Positions 49,332 to 61,668 of a stretch of DNA of 64,000 bases are shown piece by piece. Each line of letters begins with the position of its first letter. Within the stretch, counting starts at the first letter, position 1. The position numbers and the translations under genes were made by a program. The notes beneath the pieces are model-generated. The model was not told where the DNA came from, ran no database searches, and saw only the letters and a program-made list of their open reading frames with translations. This stretch comes from Raphanus sativus (Eukaryota > Streptophyta > Magnoliopsida > Brassicales > Brassicaceae), in contig NC_079515.1 of NCBI RefSeq assembly GCF_000801105.2, positions 20,235,407 through 20,299,406 on the forward strand, read 5' to 3'.

Positions 49332-50827
49332 CAGAATTTACCGAATTTTTTTATTTATTGGTATTTAGACAATGATTGGACCACCGTCTATCTAATACAC
49401 ACATTCAAGAGAATAGTAAATATATAGGTATAACATGTATTTAAGAACTATATCGAAATGTATGTTATACATGCTGAAAGAAACTTTCAGTAATTCCTAG
49501 AATCGTTCAACTCACATAATACAACAGTTACTAGTTCTTTTTGGCATTCTTGAAACAAAATAAAAGCTATAAACAATATTCATAAACGGAGAGACTATAC
49601 ATCATAATTCTTGATGTGCAACAAGAACTGATTCACAATATGATAAGTTTCCACCCGACCTTATAGTATGATACATAAATGATGAACTATTTTATGGTAA
49701 TACATTAAGTACATACATATCATATCATGACTCATTTAACAGAAAAAGGAGGAGTGCTATAAATAGAAACCACTTTAACTAATTATTCCCTTTTGTTTTA
49801 TGGAAGATATTGAAGTTGTTGGACAAAGTGCGCTAGTTCAAATATTCTTCTTCTTTTCTTTTTGTAAAATGTTAAAATTTAGATTAAATTTTCCAATTTG
49901 CTACTTAGACTATAGTAAAAACAAGTTGTGGAACGAAGAAATTGAACCTAAACTACTAAATTTATGACGACAAAGACCTGAAACCAAAAGCGGAGAAAAA
50001 AACTAAACTTTAAAACAAGCGAAACAACGAGATCTATAAAGTAGTATTATGTAAAAATGAAAGAGTCGGGCATCACAAGCTACCAAGAAATATATTTTCA
50101 AATTTAGAAATAGCGGTTTTTGCAGATTCCAACATCCTAACCCCATGAAGAATCGCTAAAAGAATCAAAGCACAAAACTACAAAGAAACTTGACGAAGAC
50201 AACCTCCGACAACACAAGGATAAGCCATCTAGTAATTGATATATGGTGATTTTCATAGTTTCAGGCTAGTCCATTTCTCTTGTTTTAGCTTCATCTTGCA
50301 TACATTTTGGTGCATTTAGAGTCTTTGAATTATGAAACCTTTAGAGTAGGCACTTAGGTGAATTAGAGTAATTGAAGAGATGATTTGAGCAAAATGAAGA
50401 GAATTGAAGTACTGATGATGATAAAGGATGATCACCAAAAGAAACTCTTCAGTAATGTTCTGCTAAATTGAAACGAATGATCGTTTAGACATAAAACAAA
50501 TTGAACCACAAATAAGTTAAAGTCTCGAAAAGAAAGTTAAAAGTCTACTTATTTTAACAAAAAAAAAAGTTAAAGGTCTATGGATCAGTGACTATAAATC
50601 CATGACCAATTAATATCAAGATATGACATTTTTTCTTTGATAATCCAGATGTATCCGGCAGACATAGTCCCAACCGACTATCATATTTTGTTCTCTTTGA
50701 ACATTATAGTTTGTAGGTTTAAAATTTAGAATATACTCAGCAGATTGACAATGTATAATTTGTATTTCATGCTTTTTTGCATAAAAGTCTGAGTAAAAAT
50801 CATTATCTGCCTTAGTATGATAGAAGT
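49332..50827. other. Spacer without recognised genes
   Basis: About 1.5 kb of AT-rich DNA. No open frame over 60 codons with a recognisable motif, no terminal repeats seen. Confidence 0.4.
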
Positions 50828-50835
50828 ATATATAC

Positions 50836-51209
50836 CAGTGTTCTAAAAAGCGGTCTAGGCGGCCGCCTAGGCGGCGCTTAGGCGCTAGGCGTTATAGGAC
50901 CGTGGCGATTACTTTTTAAACCGCTTAGATAATTATAATATTGTAATAATAAATAATATATAATTTATTATTCATAAATTATAATAATTAATATATTGTA
51001 ATATATATTCTTATGATAATAATTTTTATCATATATAAATAATAGTTTTTACTATTATTAAGTACAAAACATTACATATATTTAATATATTGTTATAATT
51101 TATAAACGCCTAAACCGCTTAACTAATAATCTAGGCGTCCGCTTAGTTGTTCTAGGCATTAGGCATTAGGTTGCCGTCCGCTTAGCGCCTAGCGCTTTCT
51201 TGAACACTG
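50836..51209. mobile_element. hAT-type MITE, 374 bp
   Basis: The ends are CAGTGTTCTAAAAAGCG and, inverted, CAGTGTTCAAGAAAGCG. The GC-rich arms carry repeated taggcg / cgccta words. A perfect 8-bp target duplication atatatac is at 50828-50835 and 51210-51217. The AT-only centre has no coding. Confidence 0.9.
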
Positions 51210-51418
51210 ATATATACTACTGTAGAGATTCAGGGTAATGTACAATATGTGCAGTGGATGACACGAACAAGACGTGACAAACCAAATTACATGTGTCTCT
51301 GATAACGAATATCATGAAAACAAATTGTTCGCCAAATTAACGAATATTCATAAATCATATGCGTGGGCTTTTGCTAGCGTACCTATGCAAGTTCCTTGAA
51401 TATATAATATAGTAATCA

Positions 51419-52864
51419 TCAATATTATTAAAATTGAAGCATGACCTGTTAATAATAGTTAGATCCAATTAAAATATAACTGTATTTAAAATATAACTAC
51501 CTAAAATAAACTATTACTAGATATAACTGCTCCACATTCTATACCTCTCTGATTACGTTTGAAAATATAACCGCTAGGGTCAAAACATGGATTGGCTACT
51601 AAACATTGTTGTTTTTTTCTTTGTGAAACCGTGCATGATTCCTTACACACTACTTTTTAGTGTTGCCCATTAAGATTTTATCTCAGGCAGGGATATATGG
51701 ACTTTTCGATCCATGATTCACAAGATTAATTATACCCAACATAAAATGATAGTTTGGATATGTATATATTTATGTTCAAAAAATATTAAGAAAATACTTA
51801 ACTTCAGTTTTTAGATTTTTATTTTCATTTGAAATATAAAATATCAAAATAGTTTAGATTATTTAAATGTTTTATTGTAGTAAGTTAAGATTTATGATAT
51901 CTGATAAAACTATCAAAATTTGAAAATATATAAATATTTATTTATGCAATGCGAATAATAAAATTAAACTTAAAATCCAAAGTAAACCAAAACTAAAACA
52001 TTACTAATAAAATATTGATAACAAAACTGAAAACCTAACTTCCTTATCAAAACTTATACAAAACAGATTTCAAAAATATAATTAAAAACTAAAAAGTAAA
52101 TTTATCTATTGATTCAACCAGTGGTCATTCCGGTAACCGGGCTCTGGGTTTTAGTGATTATTACGGGTTTTATTTGGTTTTTAAATATCAAGACTTAAAA
52201 ATTCATAAATATTTATATATATTATGTGAATGATAAAATTAAACTTCAAATCCAAAATAAACTAAAATTAAAACATTATTAGTTAATTGTCGATAACAAA
52301 ACTAAAAAAAACCTAACTTCATTATTAAAAATTATTCAGAACAGATTTAAAAAGCATAATTAAAAACTAAAAAAATAAAAGTTATCTATTGGTTCAACCG
52401 GTAACCGGTTCCGGGTTTTAGTGATTTTTGTGGGTTTTATAAGATTTTTAAATACTGGTTTTTCACAAAACTCAAACCGAATTTATCTTGAATCACCGAG
52501 TTTATCGGTTCAACCACATATTCATATCGGGTTTCAACACACTAAGTATGAAACTTTGATTTTTGGGTCAACTCCGAGTCGGATTTTTTGGATATGAACA
52601 TTCTTGACTAATTAGGTTAGTTAACTTCTAAAAAATATAATATGTTGCAAATTTTAGAAATAAATTTTATAATAGTTTCTAAAATGGATATGACACAAGT
52701 ATGTAGTTATACAACTTGACATATTTAATATAGTTACCAAAAATTACATTAAATTAATATTAATTATAAATATAATTATAAAAACACAAATATAAAAATT
52801 AAGTTTTCAAAAAGAAACTAAAACAAAAATTATATCCGTCCTTTAAGGGCGGATCATTTTCTAG
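51419..52864 (+). mobile_element. Complete non-autonomous Helitron, 1446 bp
   Basis: The 5' end A|TCAATATTATTAAAATTGAA is at 51418-51438. The 3' end has hairpin CCGTCCtttaAGGGCGG (52835-52851) then atcattttCTAG|T at 52861-52865. No target duplication, as expected. It contains a roughly 270-bp internal direct duplication (about 51900-52160 and 52170-52430, each ending in the ggttcaaccggtaaccgg-type stretch) and no gene. Confidence 0.8.
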
Positions 52865-53213
52865 TCAAGAGATTAAAGCGTTCGAAATTCCGCAGGGAAT
52901 ACCGATAACGATATACACGTAAAGAATTTAAGTTTTTGGTTGCAAGTGGATGAACATAGTGTAACTAGTAACTACACATGCATGCTTAGATTGTTTTTCA
53001 CTATAAAAAAAATGCTTTATAGATTTTAGATATGCTAGGAATTTTTTCTTTTCTTTTCAAGTTAACGCCTGAATAAATCCAATGTGTAAATGAACACGCA
53101 TAAACATTTCCTTGTATATATGGGAAGGTTTGTGATTACCAAACTCATCAAAACACATAGGGTCTTATCTCTCTCTAACACACACAAGCTCACAAATATA
53201 TATAGAGAGAGAT
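52865..53213 (+). promoter_or_regulatory. Upstream region of UMAMIT28-like copy 2
   Basis: The 349 bp between the Helitron end and the ATG. cactataaaaaaaatgc at about 53000 is a plausible TATA element. The leader just before the ATG (tcttatctctctctaacaca, agagagagat) resembles the leader of copy 1, so it is ancestral to the duplication. The nearby Helitron may have removed more distal promoter sequence. Confidence 0.5.
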
Positions 53214-55443
53214 ATGGGTGAAGAGACGCAAGGCATGAAAGTAATGGGGGAATGGTCACCGGTTATAGTAATGGTGATAACTAACATAGCGATGGGTTCA
53301 GTGAATGCACTTGTGAAGAAAGCTCTTGATGTTGGTGTGAACCATATGGTCATTGGTGCTTATCGAATGGCTATTTCCGCTTTCATTCTAGCTCCATTCG
53401 CCTATATCTTGGACAGGTTCTATACTTGTATCAAACAACGATTTATGTATATGTGTTATTCTGTTCATTCTAAAAATTATGCTAAACAGGAAAACAAGAC
53501 CGAAGCTAACGTTTAGGCTATTCATTGACCATTTCTTCAGTGGTCTACTCGGGTTTGTCCTGACAAATATATATTTCAATCAATTCTTATCATTCTTTGT
53601 TTTCCTTTCAAGTACGATATATTAATCATGCGCCCCAGTTCTTGCTTTTTAAATTTTATTTTTGGGTTTATAAATTGCAGGGCAAGTTTGATGCAATTTT
53701 TCTTTTTGCTTGGTCTGTCGTATACATCAGCAACTGTTTCGTGTGCTTTGGTAAGCATGTTGCCTGCAGTCACCTTCGCTTTGGCCCTTATTTTCAGGTA
53801 CTATGATGGAACCATCCGGCTTTCTTTATGCATTGACGTAACATATTTATTAAACTCTATACTAAAAAAACATTATTTGAAAAATATTCTTCTAGCTAAT
53901 TCTGTACCAGTATTAATAAAGTCCTATTAAATAAATATTTCTTTTAGATTGATTTTTGTGCACTGTTATTAGAGTTGTTATGATTTCCTTTATTTGACCT
54001 AAACTTATACGTAACTACAACCATTTGAGCTCTTTATATAGCTTTTCCTGGTAAAAGGTCTTTTTAGCTAGACGTCGCATTTTTCCATCTTTGCTAATGG
54101 GGATGCGGAACCTCGTAATAACATGATTTACTGAAACAAAATGAATATAATATCTTTTACCAAAAAAAAATGAATATAATATCTATCATTAGCGTTTAAC
54201 ATGATTTTATATAACTTTTCTGTTGTTGTCTACAAGGCACACGTACGTACACAACTGGATCCTTTTGTATTAGATTTATGTTCGTTCTTTTTGTTAAAAT
54301 AATTTTTTTTTGAGATATGACTCATATTCGTAATAAGTTATCTGGCATTTATCATATTAACTTACCTAGAAACGTTTTTAGGACTGAAAACGTAAAGAAT
54401 CTAAAGACCAAAGGAGGAATGTTGAAGGTGCTGGGAACTCTAATATGCATAAGTGGAGCTTTGTTCTTAACATTCTACAAAGGCCCTCAAATATCAAACC
54501 CTCACTATCAGTCAGACGCTCTTCACCACAACAACAAAGATCAAGACAAAGCCAAGAACTGGCTTTTTGGATGTCTTTACTTAACTATAGGAACCATGTT
54601 GATGTCTCTCTGGATGTTGTTTCAAGGCACTTTAAGCATCAAGTACCCTTGCAAATACTCGAGCACCTGTCTCATGTCGATTTTTGCGGCGTTCCAATGT
54701 GCTCTATTGAGCCTTTACAACGGCAGAGACGTAAAAGATTGGGTTATCGATGATAGATTCGTGATTATTGTCGTCATATACGCTGTAAGTTAATATAATA
54801 TTTTCAAAAATCTAAAATGGACTTAAAATTAAATTAATAAATTACTACAAGTTAACTATGCAAACGCATGGGAAATTTTGAGGTTTATCAAATATTACTT
54901 TACCATTTATATAAAACCATGATTTCTATAAATACTAGTTTAATTTAACCAGCCACCTACTATAAGTTGTTGCATTCTATGTTTATCCACTCATATTGGT
55001 TTAAAATGTCATTTACTAAAGATAATACCATCTGTTCGAATAAGTTAGCAACAACTGATTTTACAAATATGATTTATAATGACTTGTTTGTCAATAAGTT
55101 TGAAAAGTTTGTCTCGAAAACTTTCTTTTTCTTTGAGGTGTAAGGATTCATTTTCCTTTTTCTCTTTGACAAATGCATGTACGTATTTTGGTTCATCTTC
55201 CTCTCTACTTCTACAAATCGTATCACATACACACGTACTAATTACAGGGAGTGGTAGGGCAAGCCATGTCGACGGTAGCGACAATATGGGGAATAAAGAA
55301 ATTGGGAGCTGTTTTCGCATCAACGTTCACTCCAATCAGTCTTATCTCAGCTACTCTATTCGATTTCCTCATCTTACACACTCCATTATACCTCGGCAGG
55401 TACTTTCATTTGTTTTGTATTCATATATGTATAAAGTACAGTT

Positions 55444-55497
<54 letters not shown>

Positions 55498-55696
55498 AAG
55501 TAGGTACATGCTCATAACACTAACTATCGCTTTTGGAGTTTGTTATTACAGTGTAATTGGATCAGTAGTGGCAGTAATGGGTCTCTACGTATTCTTGTGG
55601 GGTAAGAACAACGAAACGGATACATCAACTACATTGCCTCCTCAGATGGATAACGAACAAAATACTAATATTTCAAATAATAGTTCTAATGTTTAA
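53214..55696 (+). CDS. UMAMIT28: WAT1-related / UMAMIT (EamA) transporter, copy 2, intact
   Basis: Six exons, 53214-53416, 53490-53552, 53681-53797, 54382-54784, 55248-55399 and 55552-55696. All introns are GT-AG and phases agree, giving 360 codons, close to the family's about 365. The first EamA repeat begins after a short N-terminus (VIVMVITNIAMGSVNALVKK); VTFALALIFR closes exon 3 and KVLGTLICISGALFLTFYKG starts exon 4. The second EamA repeat runs from NWLFGCLYLTIGTMLMSLWM through VVGQAMSTVATIWGIKKLGA and LISATLFDFLILHTPLYLG to VIGSVVAVMGLYVFLWGK, with an Asn/Thr-rich hydrophilic tail. Expected: a ten-helix membrane exporter of amino acids (At1g01070 is UMAMIT28). Intron 5 contains an (AT)n run (55449-55491). 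Confidence 0.92.
55449..55491. repeat. (AT)n microsatellite in intron 5
   Basis: About 21 AT units between exons 5 and 6 of the intact transporter gene. Likely length-polymorphic. Confidence 0.95.
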
Positions 55697-56739
55697 GGAG
55701 AGGATTGTCAAAAACATGTTTAAGGAGAGACAGTGAGAGAATATCCTTATCTAAAGTCTAAAACTCCCAGAGTATCAACGTAAAGAGTTGTCAAATATAT
55801 ATATTCATTATTATGGTGTTTAGAGTTTATGACAGTTTTCTTGTTCATTCATGACTACGATTAAATCCGCCCTACAAATAGATAAGTAAACGAAAAAGTA
55901 AGGAAATCTATTTGAAAAATTAATATACATTTTTGAATAATGTGTATTTTATTTTTAGTTAAAACCAAATCAATAATTTGGTTTTGTTACTTTTAGAAGT
56001 CTTTTTCGTTTTATTATAATAATTTTTTATTTTTAGTTAAAACCAATTTTAATAAAGTTTTATATTTTCTTTGTAAAATGATTGTGTATCATGGAGCTCA
56101 TCCAAATTTTTAATTATTTGTTTTAGTTTTTTCTCAAGGAAAAAAATATTTATTTGCTTTAACTCTTAGAAGCATTTTTCTTTTCAGAATTTGTCGATGC
56201 TCTATTAATTAGAATATGCATCATGTATGGTGTTTAATAATATCATTTATTAAATTTTGATACTTTAAAAATATGTTTTGATTAATCATTGTTCCATCAG
56301 TTTTATGTTATTTATAAGATTAAGCTTGGTAACCTCAAAATAAAGGGTATCCATAATATTTTTTTCGTTGGTTGGATTTGATAAACTTTTTAAAAAAATA
56401 TTGTAAATAGATTATCTTGCTTTTTCATTCTTATGAATTTTATACTTTTTCTTGAAGTTTATGTATTTTTAGATTAGATCATGTATACATTGGAATTTTT
56501 TCAAACAAAAAAAAAAGAATTGTTCTATTTGTTATATCTTAGCAACAAAATTAGAAGATGGCTGGCTTAGCAACAAAATGTATTCTAGTTTACTCATTAA
56601 GACAGCTTAGAAACAAAATTTATTTAATTTCCTTAATACATATGATGAACTCAGGTAAGCTCAGCTGATATAATGAAAAAGAAGATGACTAATACCTCTC
56701 AAAATCAAGGTTTCTGTAGATTCAAAGCTGAACTATTAG
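55697..56739. other. 3' flank of the transporter and AT-rich spacer
   Basis: 55697-55860 is the probable 3' UTR. The rest is AT-rich without frames. I could not find a left border for the captured gene fragments that follow. Confidence 0.4.
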
Positions 56740-57192
56740 ATACAATTTGTTTTGGTCATTAGGCAATACTTATTGCGTATGGTGGGAACAGAGAATCTCA
56801 AGGAGTTGTGACTCTTGGCGGCGCTCTCTTTGAAAACACTGGTCCCATAAGTGGAGGGGTAGGCAAGCCATGTATGTGATCTCCATCCAAGCCACCGGTG
56901 TGCCTAGCGAACTTGTTGTTAATGAAGAAAATGAGCTCTCCAAAATTGTTAGACATGTTAAGCAGTATCCATGAAAAGATTGGCAATGCGGTGAGGCAAT
57001 ACTGAGCTGCTGAAAACAACATCTCTCACCTGGTGATGGAGCTGGCAGAAAGTTAAATAGAGGTACTGTCGGTCTTCTGTATTTTTTTCATTGTCACCCT
57101 CAGCTCTTGAAAAAAATGATTAAATTTTCCTTTAGTGCAATCAAATGTTGGATTTCTTTCTTCTAATAGATCGAAAGTCTTAACAAAGAGAA
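56740..57192 (+). pseudogene. SMC4: SMC4 (condensin) gene fragment with its intron
   Basis: Reads AYGGNRE..VVTLGGALFENTGPISGG, then in another frame SIQATGVPSELVVNEENELSK, then after a further one-base shift SSIHEKIGNAVRQY and AAENNISHLVMELAES. This is the hinge and start of the C-terminal coiled coil of plant SMC4 / CAP-C. The exon ends at 57062 with a GT donor. The acceptor at 57169 opens the next exon, IESLNKEN, again the SMC4 continuation. In-frame stops (after VRQY and AES) and frameshifts make it dead. Because the intron is kept, genomic DNA was moved, not an mRNA copy. In Arabidopsis SMC4 lies on another chromosome, so this is a transposed piece. Confidence 0.8.
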
Positions 57193-57462
57193 TACCTAAA
57201 AAATAAAAATAAATTGAACCTTAGATATATTTAAAACTCCTAGCTTTATTAGATTAATGATACGACGTGGAGTCCAAACTGCCACATCAACACCATAGGA
57301 CAATGATTCCTAGCACAATGTTGCTTAACATTTTGCTACTCCTGCAAACACATATGTTGTCATACAACTGAAAAGTTCTCTACTGATATGAATGGCAGAT
57401 AATACTAAATAAGCTTCAGTTTATGGTTAAATATGAGTGAAGAAAGTGAAGTAAAGCAATAC

Positions 57463-58128
57463 CTTAGCGTTAGCATGAATAACTTTGAAGTTTAAATGGA
57501 ACCGTGAATATTTCTCGTCAGGTTTAAGGTTCTGAAGTTTCTAATTCTTCACCCTCTGCAAACTCCATTTTCCCTAGATGAAGGAATGCAGCCACTACAC
57601 AGAAGAGAGCATCCTGCAAAATTAGAATGTAAGTAGAGTTGTTCTTATGTCTAAGCACATAAATAAACAATTAAAAGGAAAGTACTTGATCTTCAGAATC
57701 AGATCCCAACATCCATAGCTTTCCTTGTATTTATGTATTCCTTGGAATCATTAACCCATCCAACTATACATGACTCTAAATTTTTTAACCTATCACCACC
57801 ATAGAAGAAATCAGGCTTACCATTTCTAGTGCAGCAAATACCAATGTAAAAGGAAAAATATTTCTTTCAGAGTAGTAAACTTGACAAACCCGCAACCTCT
57901 CTAACAAATATATCCTGATAATATCACCTGAGATTCTTCCTCTTATCGTTGTTTTGAATCTCCACCAAATTACCAAAACAACTGTAACATAGGATATGTC
58001 TATTTAGGTTCAAGAGAGTACTACAATTAAAATGGACAAATTACCAAACTTGAGACTCATTCGCTTCACCTTGAATTATTGTTTCTTGCGGTTTTTGCAT
58101 TGCCAAAAGATTCTACAACTGGATTTGA
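57463..58128 (-). pseudogene. Plant myosin (class XI-like) motor-domain fragment, four exons
   Basis: Minus-strand exons with splice sites: 58070-58128 (QSNPVVESFGNAKTARNNN, the conserved motor segment around switch I), 57821-57981 (FGNLVEIQ, then after a shift GRISGDIIRIYLLER and LRVCQ), 57686-57763 (DSKEYINTRKAMDV) and 57463-57613 (DALFCVVAAFLHLGKMEF, then in another frame KPDEKYSRFHLN). Order and spacing match a plant myosin motor. Frameshifts and stops are present in exons 2-4. It lies 270 bp from the SMC4 fragment in opposite orientation. Retained introns mean genomic capture. Class XI rather than VIII is a judgement from the wording of the blocks. Confidence 0.8.
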
Positions 58129-58699
58129 CTGCAAAGCATGAGAGTAAGTCACCGAAAAGCAAAAATATTAGTGGAGGGAACTCATCAGGACTAAGTGTTG
58201 CCTGGTGTTTTAGAAAACTATATATCCCTCCAAAACTTGTTGCTCCACGGATCTTTCTTCACTATCATCACTTATAGTATATCTTCGATGGTGTTCCGTT
58301 CCGTGGTGCGTGAGAAAAGTGGCAGTTAATGTAGACTTGAATATTTTAGGGGGACTTTCCAGGTGAGAGAGACTGTGATGGTGCCCATTTTGGCTTCTGC
58401 AGAACTGTTTTCTGAATCTATGATGATGTATGGTTTATGAGAGTTGTGGTATTTATAGGTGAATGGTGAGTTGCTGTTAATGTGCAGATTTTCTAGCGCA
58501 GTTGGAGATCTCATCAACTCTTAATGTACAGTTTCATTACCGTTTTTCCGAGTAATTTCATTTTTTCTGTAACCAAACCTTCCTCTCCTATCTGCGAAAG
58601 TCTTCAATATCAGATATCAAGAAGCATATTAGTTGAAGTAACTAAGGGAATTATGATAATAAGTCTGACTCAGATAGCTAACATCAAACATAATAGATA
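58129..58699. other. Spacer right of the myosin fragment
   Basis: Moderate GC with short frames on both strands (for example 58326-58517 minus) that I do not recognise. It may be more captured DNA. No repeat ends were found before the Helitron at 58700. Confidence 0.35.
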
Positions 58700-59879
58700 C
58701 TAGATCATAACCCGCCCGACTGGGCGAGTCTTTGTTTTTATGATATATATAAACGTAGGGAAATAGTATTGATTTCAAATTTAATACCTAAATTTGTGGA
58801 AACTATCACGCAAAAATATTCATAAGATTTACATTGTAGACGAATTTAGGTAAATTAGTTATTACACTTGAGAATATTCTATAAATAATACGCATAAGAT
58901 ATACATTATAGGCAAATATAGGTAAATTAGTTATGATACTCCGATTTTTTTCATATTTTTAATAATAAATATTTTTATATATTTATATACTTTATAGGAT
59001 AAGGAATGTGAAAATATGAGTGAACCAAGTAAGTAGGATTCGTAAGAGATATGTGAGTTATTAAGATTGAGATATATGTGGAAGATAAATGAGTAAATTT
59101 TCTCAAATAGTAACTAATATATTTGGTGCCATTAATTCAGACTTGGTGAGCAATTCACGTGGTATACTGAAATAGATCGTATTATGAATCCGGTTTAATA
59201 GATTTTGGTCTTCTATTTATGGTTTGATCATCAACAACATACAAATAAAACTTCACTATAACAATTGATAATTTGTGTAAATATCATCTGAACAATTATA
59301 GATTTGTAAAAATCTTTATTAATAATTACACATTACGGATTACTGAATGTTTGTTGATGCACAATGACTATCAAATTTGTTCATCTTTAATTAATTCGGT
59401 TTGACATGACATTTCTATGATCAAACAGGATTGTTCAAGCAAAACGCTGCATATTATTGTTGCACTGCGATGATCAAATAATGTTTGTTTTTCTAAATGA
59501 AATTGAGATTTTGGATATAAGCATTGTGCATGGATAAGCTGGATAAAGATCGAGTGACAAATCTTATATAAAACACAAACAGATGTATTTGAAACAGCAC
59601 TTTGATGACAAACAGAACTGACATGAAGTTCTGTTACGAAGCTCTGTTTTTTATAGGGAAGACGATCAAGTGGAGTAAGATATCGAAGTTAAGTTCTGTA
59701 TATGGAAGAATTTAATTAGATTAGTTTGTTTATAAATTAATGGCGCGCATTTAATTTTAATTAAAAGAATATAATATCAATTAGTATGCTATCTATGTTT
59801 CCAATCAAAATTTTATTTTTTTATTCCTATCCTTGTTTCCAAACAAAAGCTTAAAGTACTTCTACTTTAATAAGATAGA
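58700..59879 (-). mobile_element. Helitron A, 1180 bp, minus strand, complete
   Basis: The 3' end is on the left: A|CTAG at 58699-58703 with minus-strand hairpin CGCCCagtcGGGCG ahead of ggttatgatCTAG. The 5' end is on the right: minus-strand TCTATCTTATTAAAGTAGAA starting at 59879. It belongs to the same family as Helitron B, which begins at the next base. No protein coding. Confidence 0.8.
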
Positions 59880-60800
59880 CTAGATCTTGACCCGCCCAAC
59901 CGGGCGGGTATTTATTTTATGTTTTTTTATTTATAAATGATATATTTGTAATATTTAAACATAAATTTAGATTGAAAATTAACATTTGTAGTTATAATAA
60001 GAATTAAATGTTTAAAAAAATATTTTGATATAAATTTTAAATTCCTAATTAAAATAATATAGAGATGGGTCATAATTTTTTCCAATTCCAAAATCTTAGC
60101 ATTCTTAATAACAAATAAAATAATTTTTAAATACATAAAATATATAAACATATTTGAAATTAAAATAAATTTGTTAAAAAAAATCTTACGCCATTGTTGT
60201 TTATTTCTATAGTTTGACCCGTGGCCGTATAAATATTTGCTTTCACTTCAATTTTTTTTCTTTGTTCTAATGATAATATATATATATATATATATATAAT
60301 ATGTATTACATAATTGTTAGTATACATTTTAAAACAAAAATTTTATATATTATTTTAAATAATTATATTATGTGATTTTAATCGTCTATTATATCACAGT
60401 CTATCATATAAAAATCTGATATTTATAACTAATTGGACTTATATTATAAAAGTGTTATACTAACAATTTATAAATAAAATATTTTATATTTTATCTATAT
60501 GATATATAAATTGATTTTGATGTGTGTTTTTCATTTTATTATTTTTATTGATAAATATTGAAAAATATTAAATGTTAACAAAAAATCTATTAGAAAATTT
60601 ATTTTGGTTAAGATTCATTCTATTAAAGAAATCTATCATTTAAATTAGGAAAAGATATTAAATACTTAAATCTATCATCTAAATAAGGAAAATACAAAAT
60701 TCTCTACTATCTTTGTTACCAAACAAAATTAAATTTTTTTAAGACTCATATCCCTGTTACCAAACAAAAGTTTAAAGTACTTCTACTTTAATAAGATAGA
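59880..60800 (-). mobile_element. Helitron B, 921 bp, minus strand, complete
   Basis: The left 3' end is CTAG at 59880-59883 with a perfect 7-bp minus-strand hairpin CCCGCCCggttGGGCGGG then tcaagatCTAG. The right 5' end is TCTATCTTATTAAAGTAGAA (minus) starting at 60800, followed by host T at 60801. It shares its first ~35 bp and its 3' hairpin region with Helitron A. The interior is AT-rich and includes a (TA)n run near 60276. Confidence 0.85.
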
Positions 60801-61668
60801 TTTGTGTGTGTGCGCGCGCGCATAAGATAGTGTTGGGAGATATGTGTACCTTCGTAAGATATCAGAAGCAGATGATCTGCGAGAAGGATCTCAAGACTCA
60901 AGGCTTGATGAAGACTCAGTCTCTGATTCTCTCCTTGAATTACCATTCATGGTCTCTGTCTTGCTCTGTAAGAAAAAAAGAAAGAAAATTGAGATCACTG
61001 AACCTGAGTAGAACACAACAAAGACAAAGAGTAAAAGGTTTTTACTTTACTAAGAAACATGATTAGTATGTGCATGGAATTCAGGGATTGTCTCTTAAAC
61101 CTCTCAAAGAATTTCAATCTCTAAGTAAGACAACTACTAACAATATTTATTTATGTGCAGAGAGGTGAGATATTAACTACAAAGTAAAATTTTGAGCTTT
61201 TCTTATAGGTTTGTTGGTGTTTGTAACATCACCGATAGAATAGAAACTGAAATGCATATATACAGATTGACTATTGGAAACCCCTTGAAAAAGAAGTTTC
61301 TAGTGTTTTAAGGAGTTGTGAGGATAAGGTTTACGGGATGAAGGCTTACTTTTTTATAGCAAGAGTTCTGCCGCTTTGAAGAGAGATAAGATGCATTTAG
61401 TGAGTAATTAAATTTGGATCATGGCTAAGGAGTTAAGACGTTCTTCAATGGCGTTGAATCAATAAATCCCGTAACGTATGGTGGCGAAAGAATCTGAGAC
61501 AACGAACGGAGATAGCTATAAAGATTCGTCATGAAGTTCCTTCTCCCATAAGCTTCAAGAAACTTCATTTCAGTCCACCTAACTACAGAAAGAAAAATAC
61601 AATGATATGAACCCTAAGAAATATGAAGATCACCATTGTTGAAGAATGAGCAAATGACAATCAGACCT
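60801..61668. other. Unique-looking spacer with an unassigned open stretch
   Basis: 60823-61010 (+) is open in a frame reading KISEADDLREGSQDSRLDED, with no start codon and no family I know. The rest has normal GC for this genome but no recognisable gene. It could be part of a degraded or captured gene. Confidence 0.3.
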
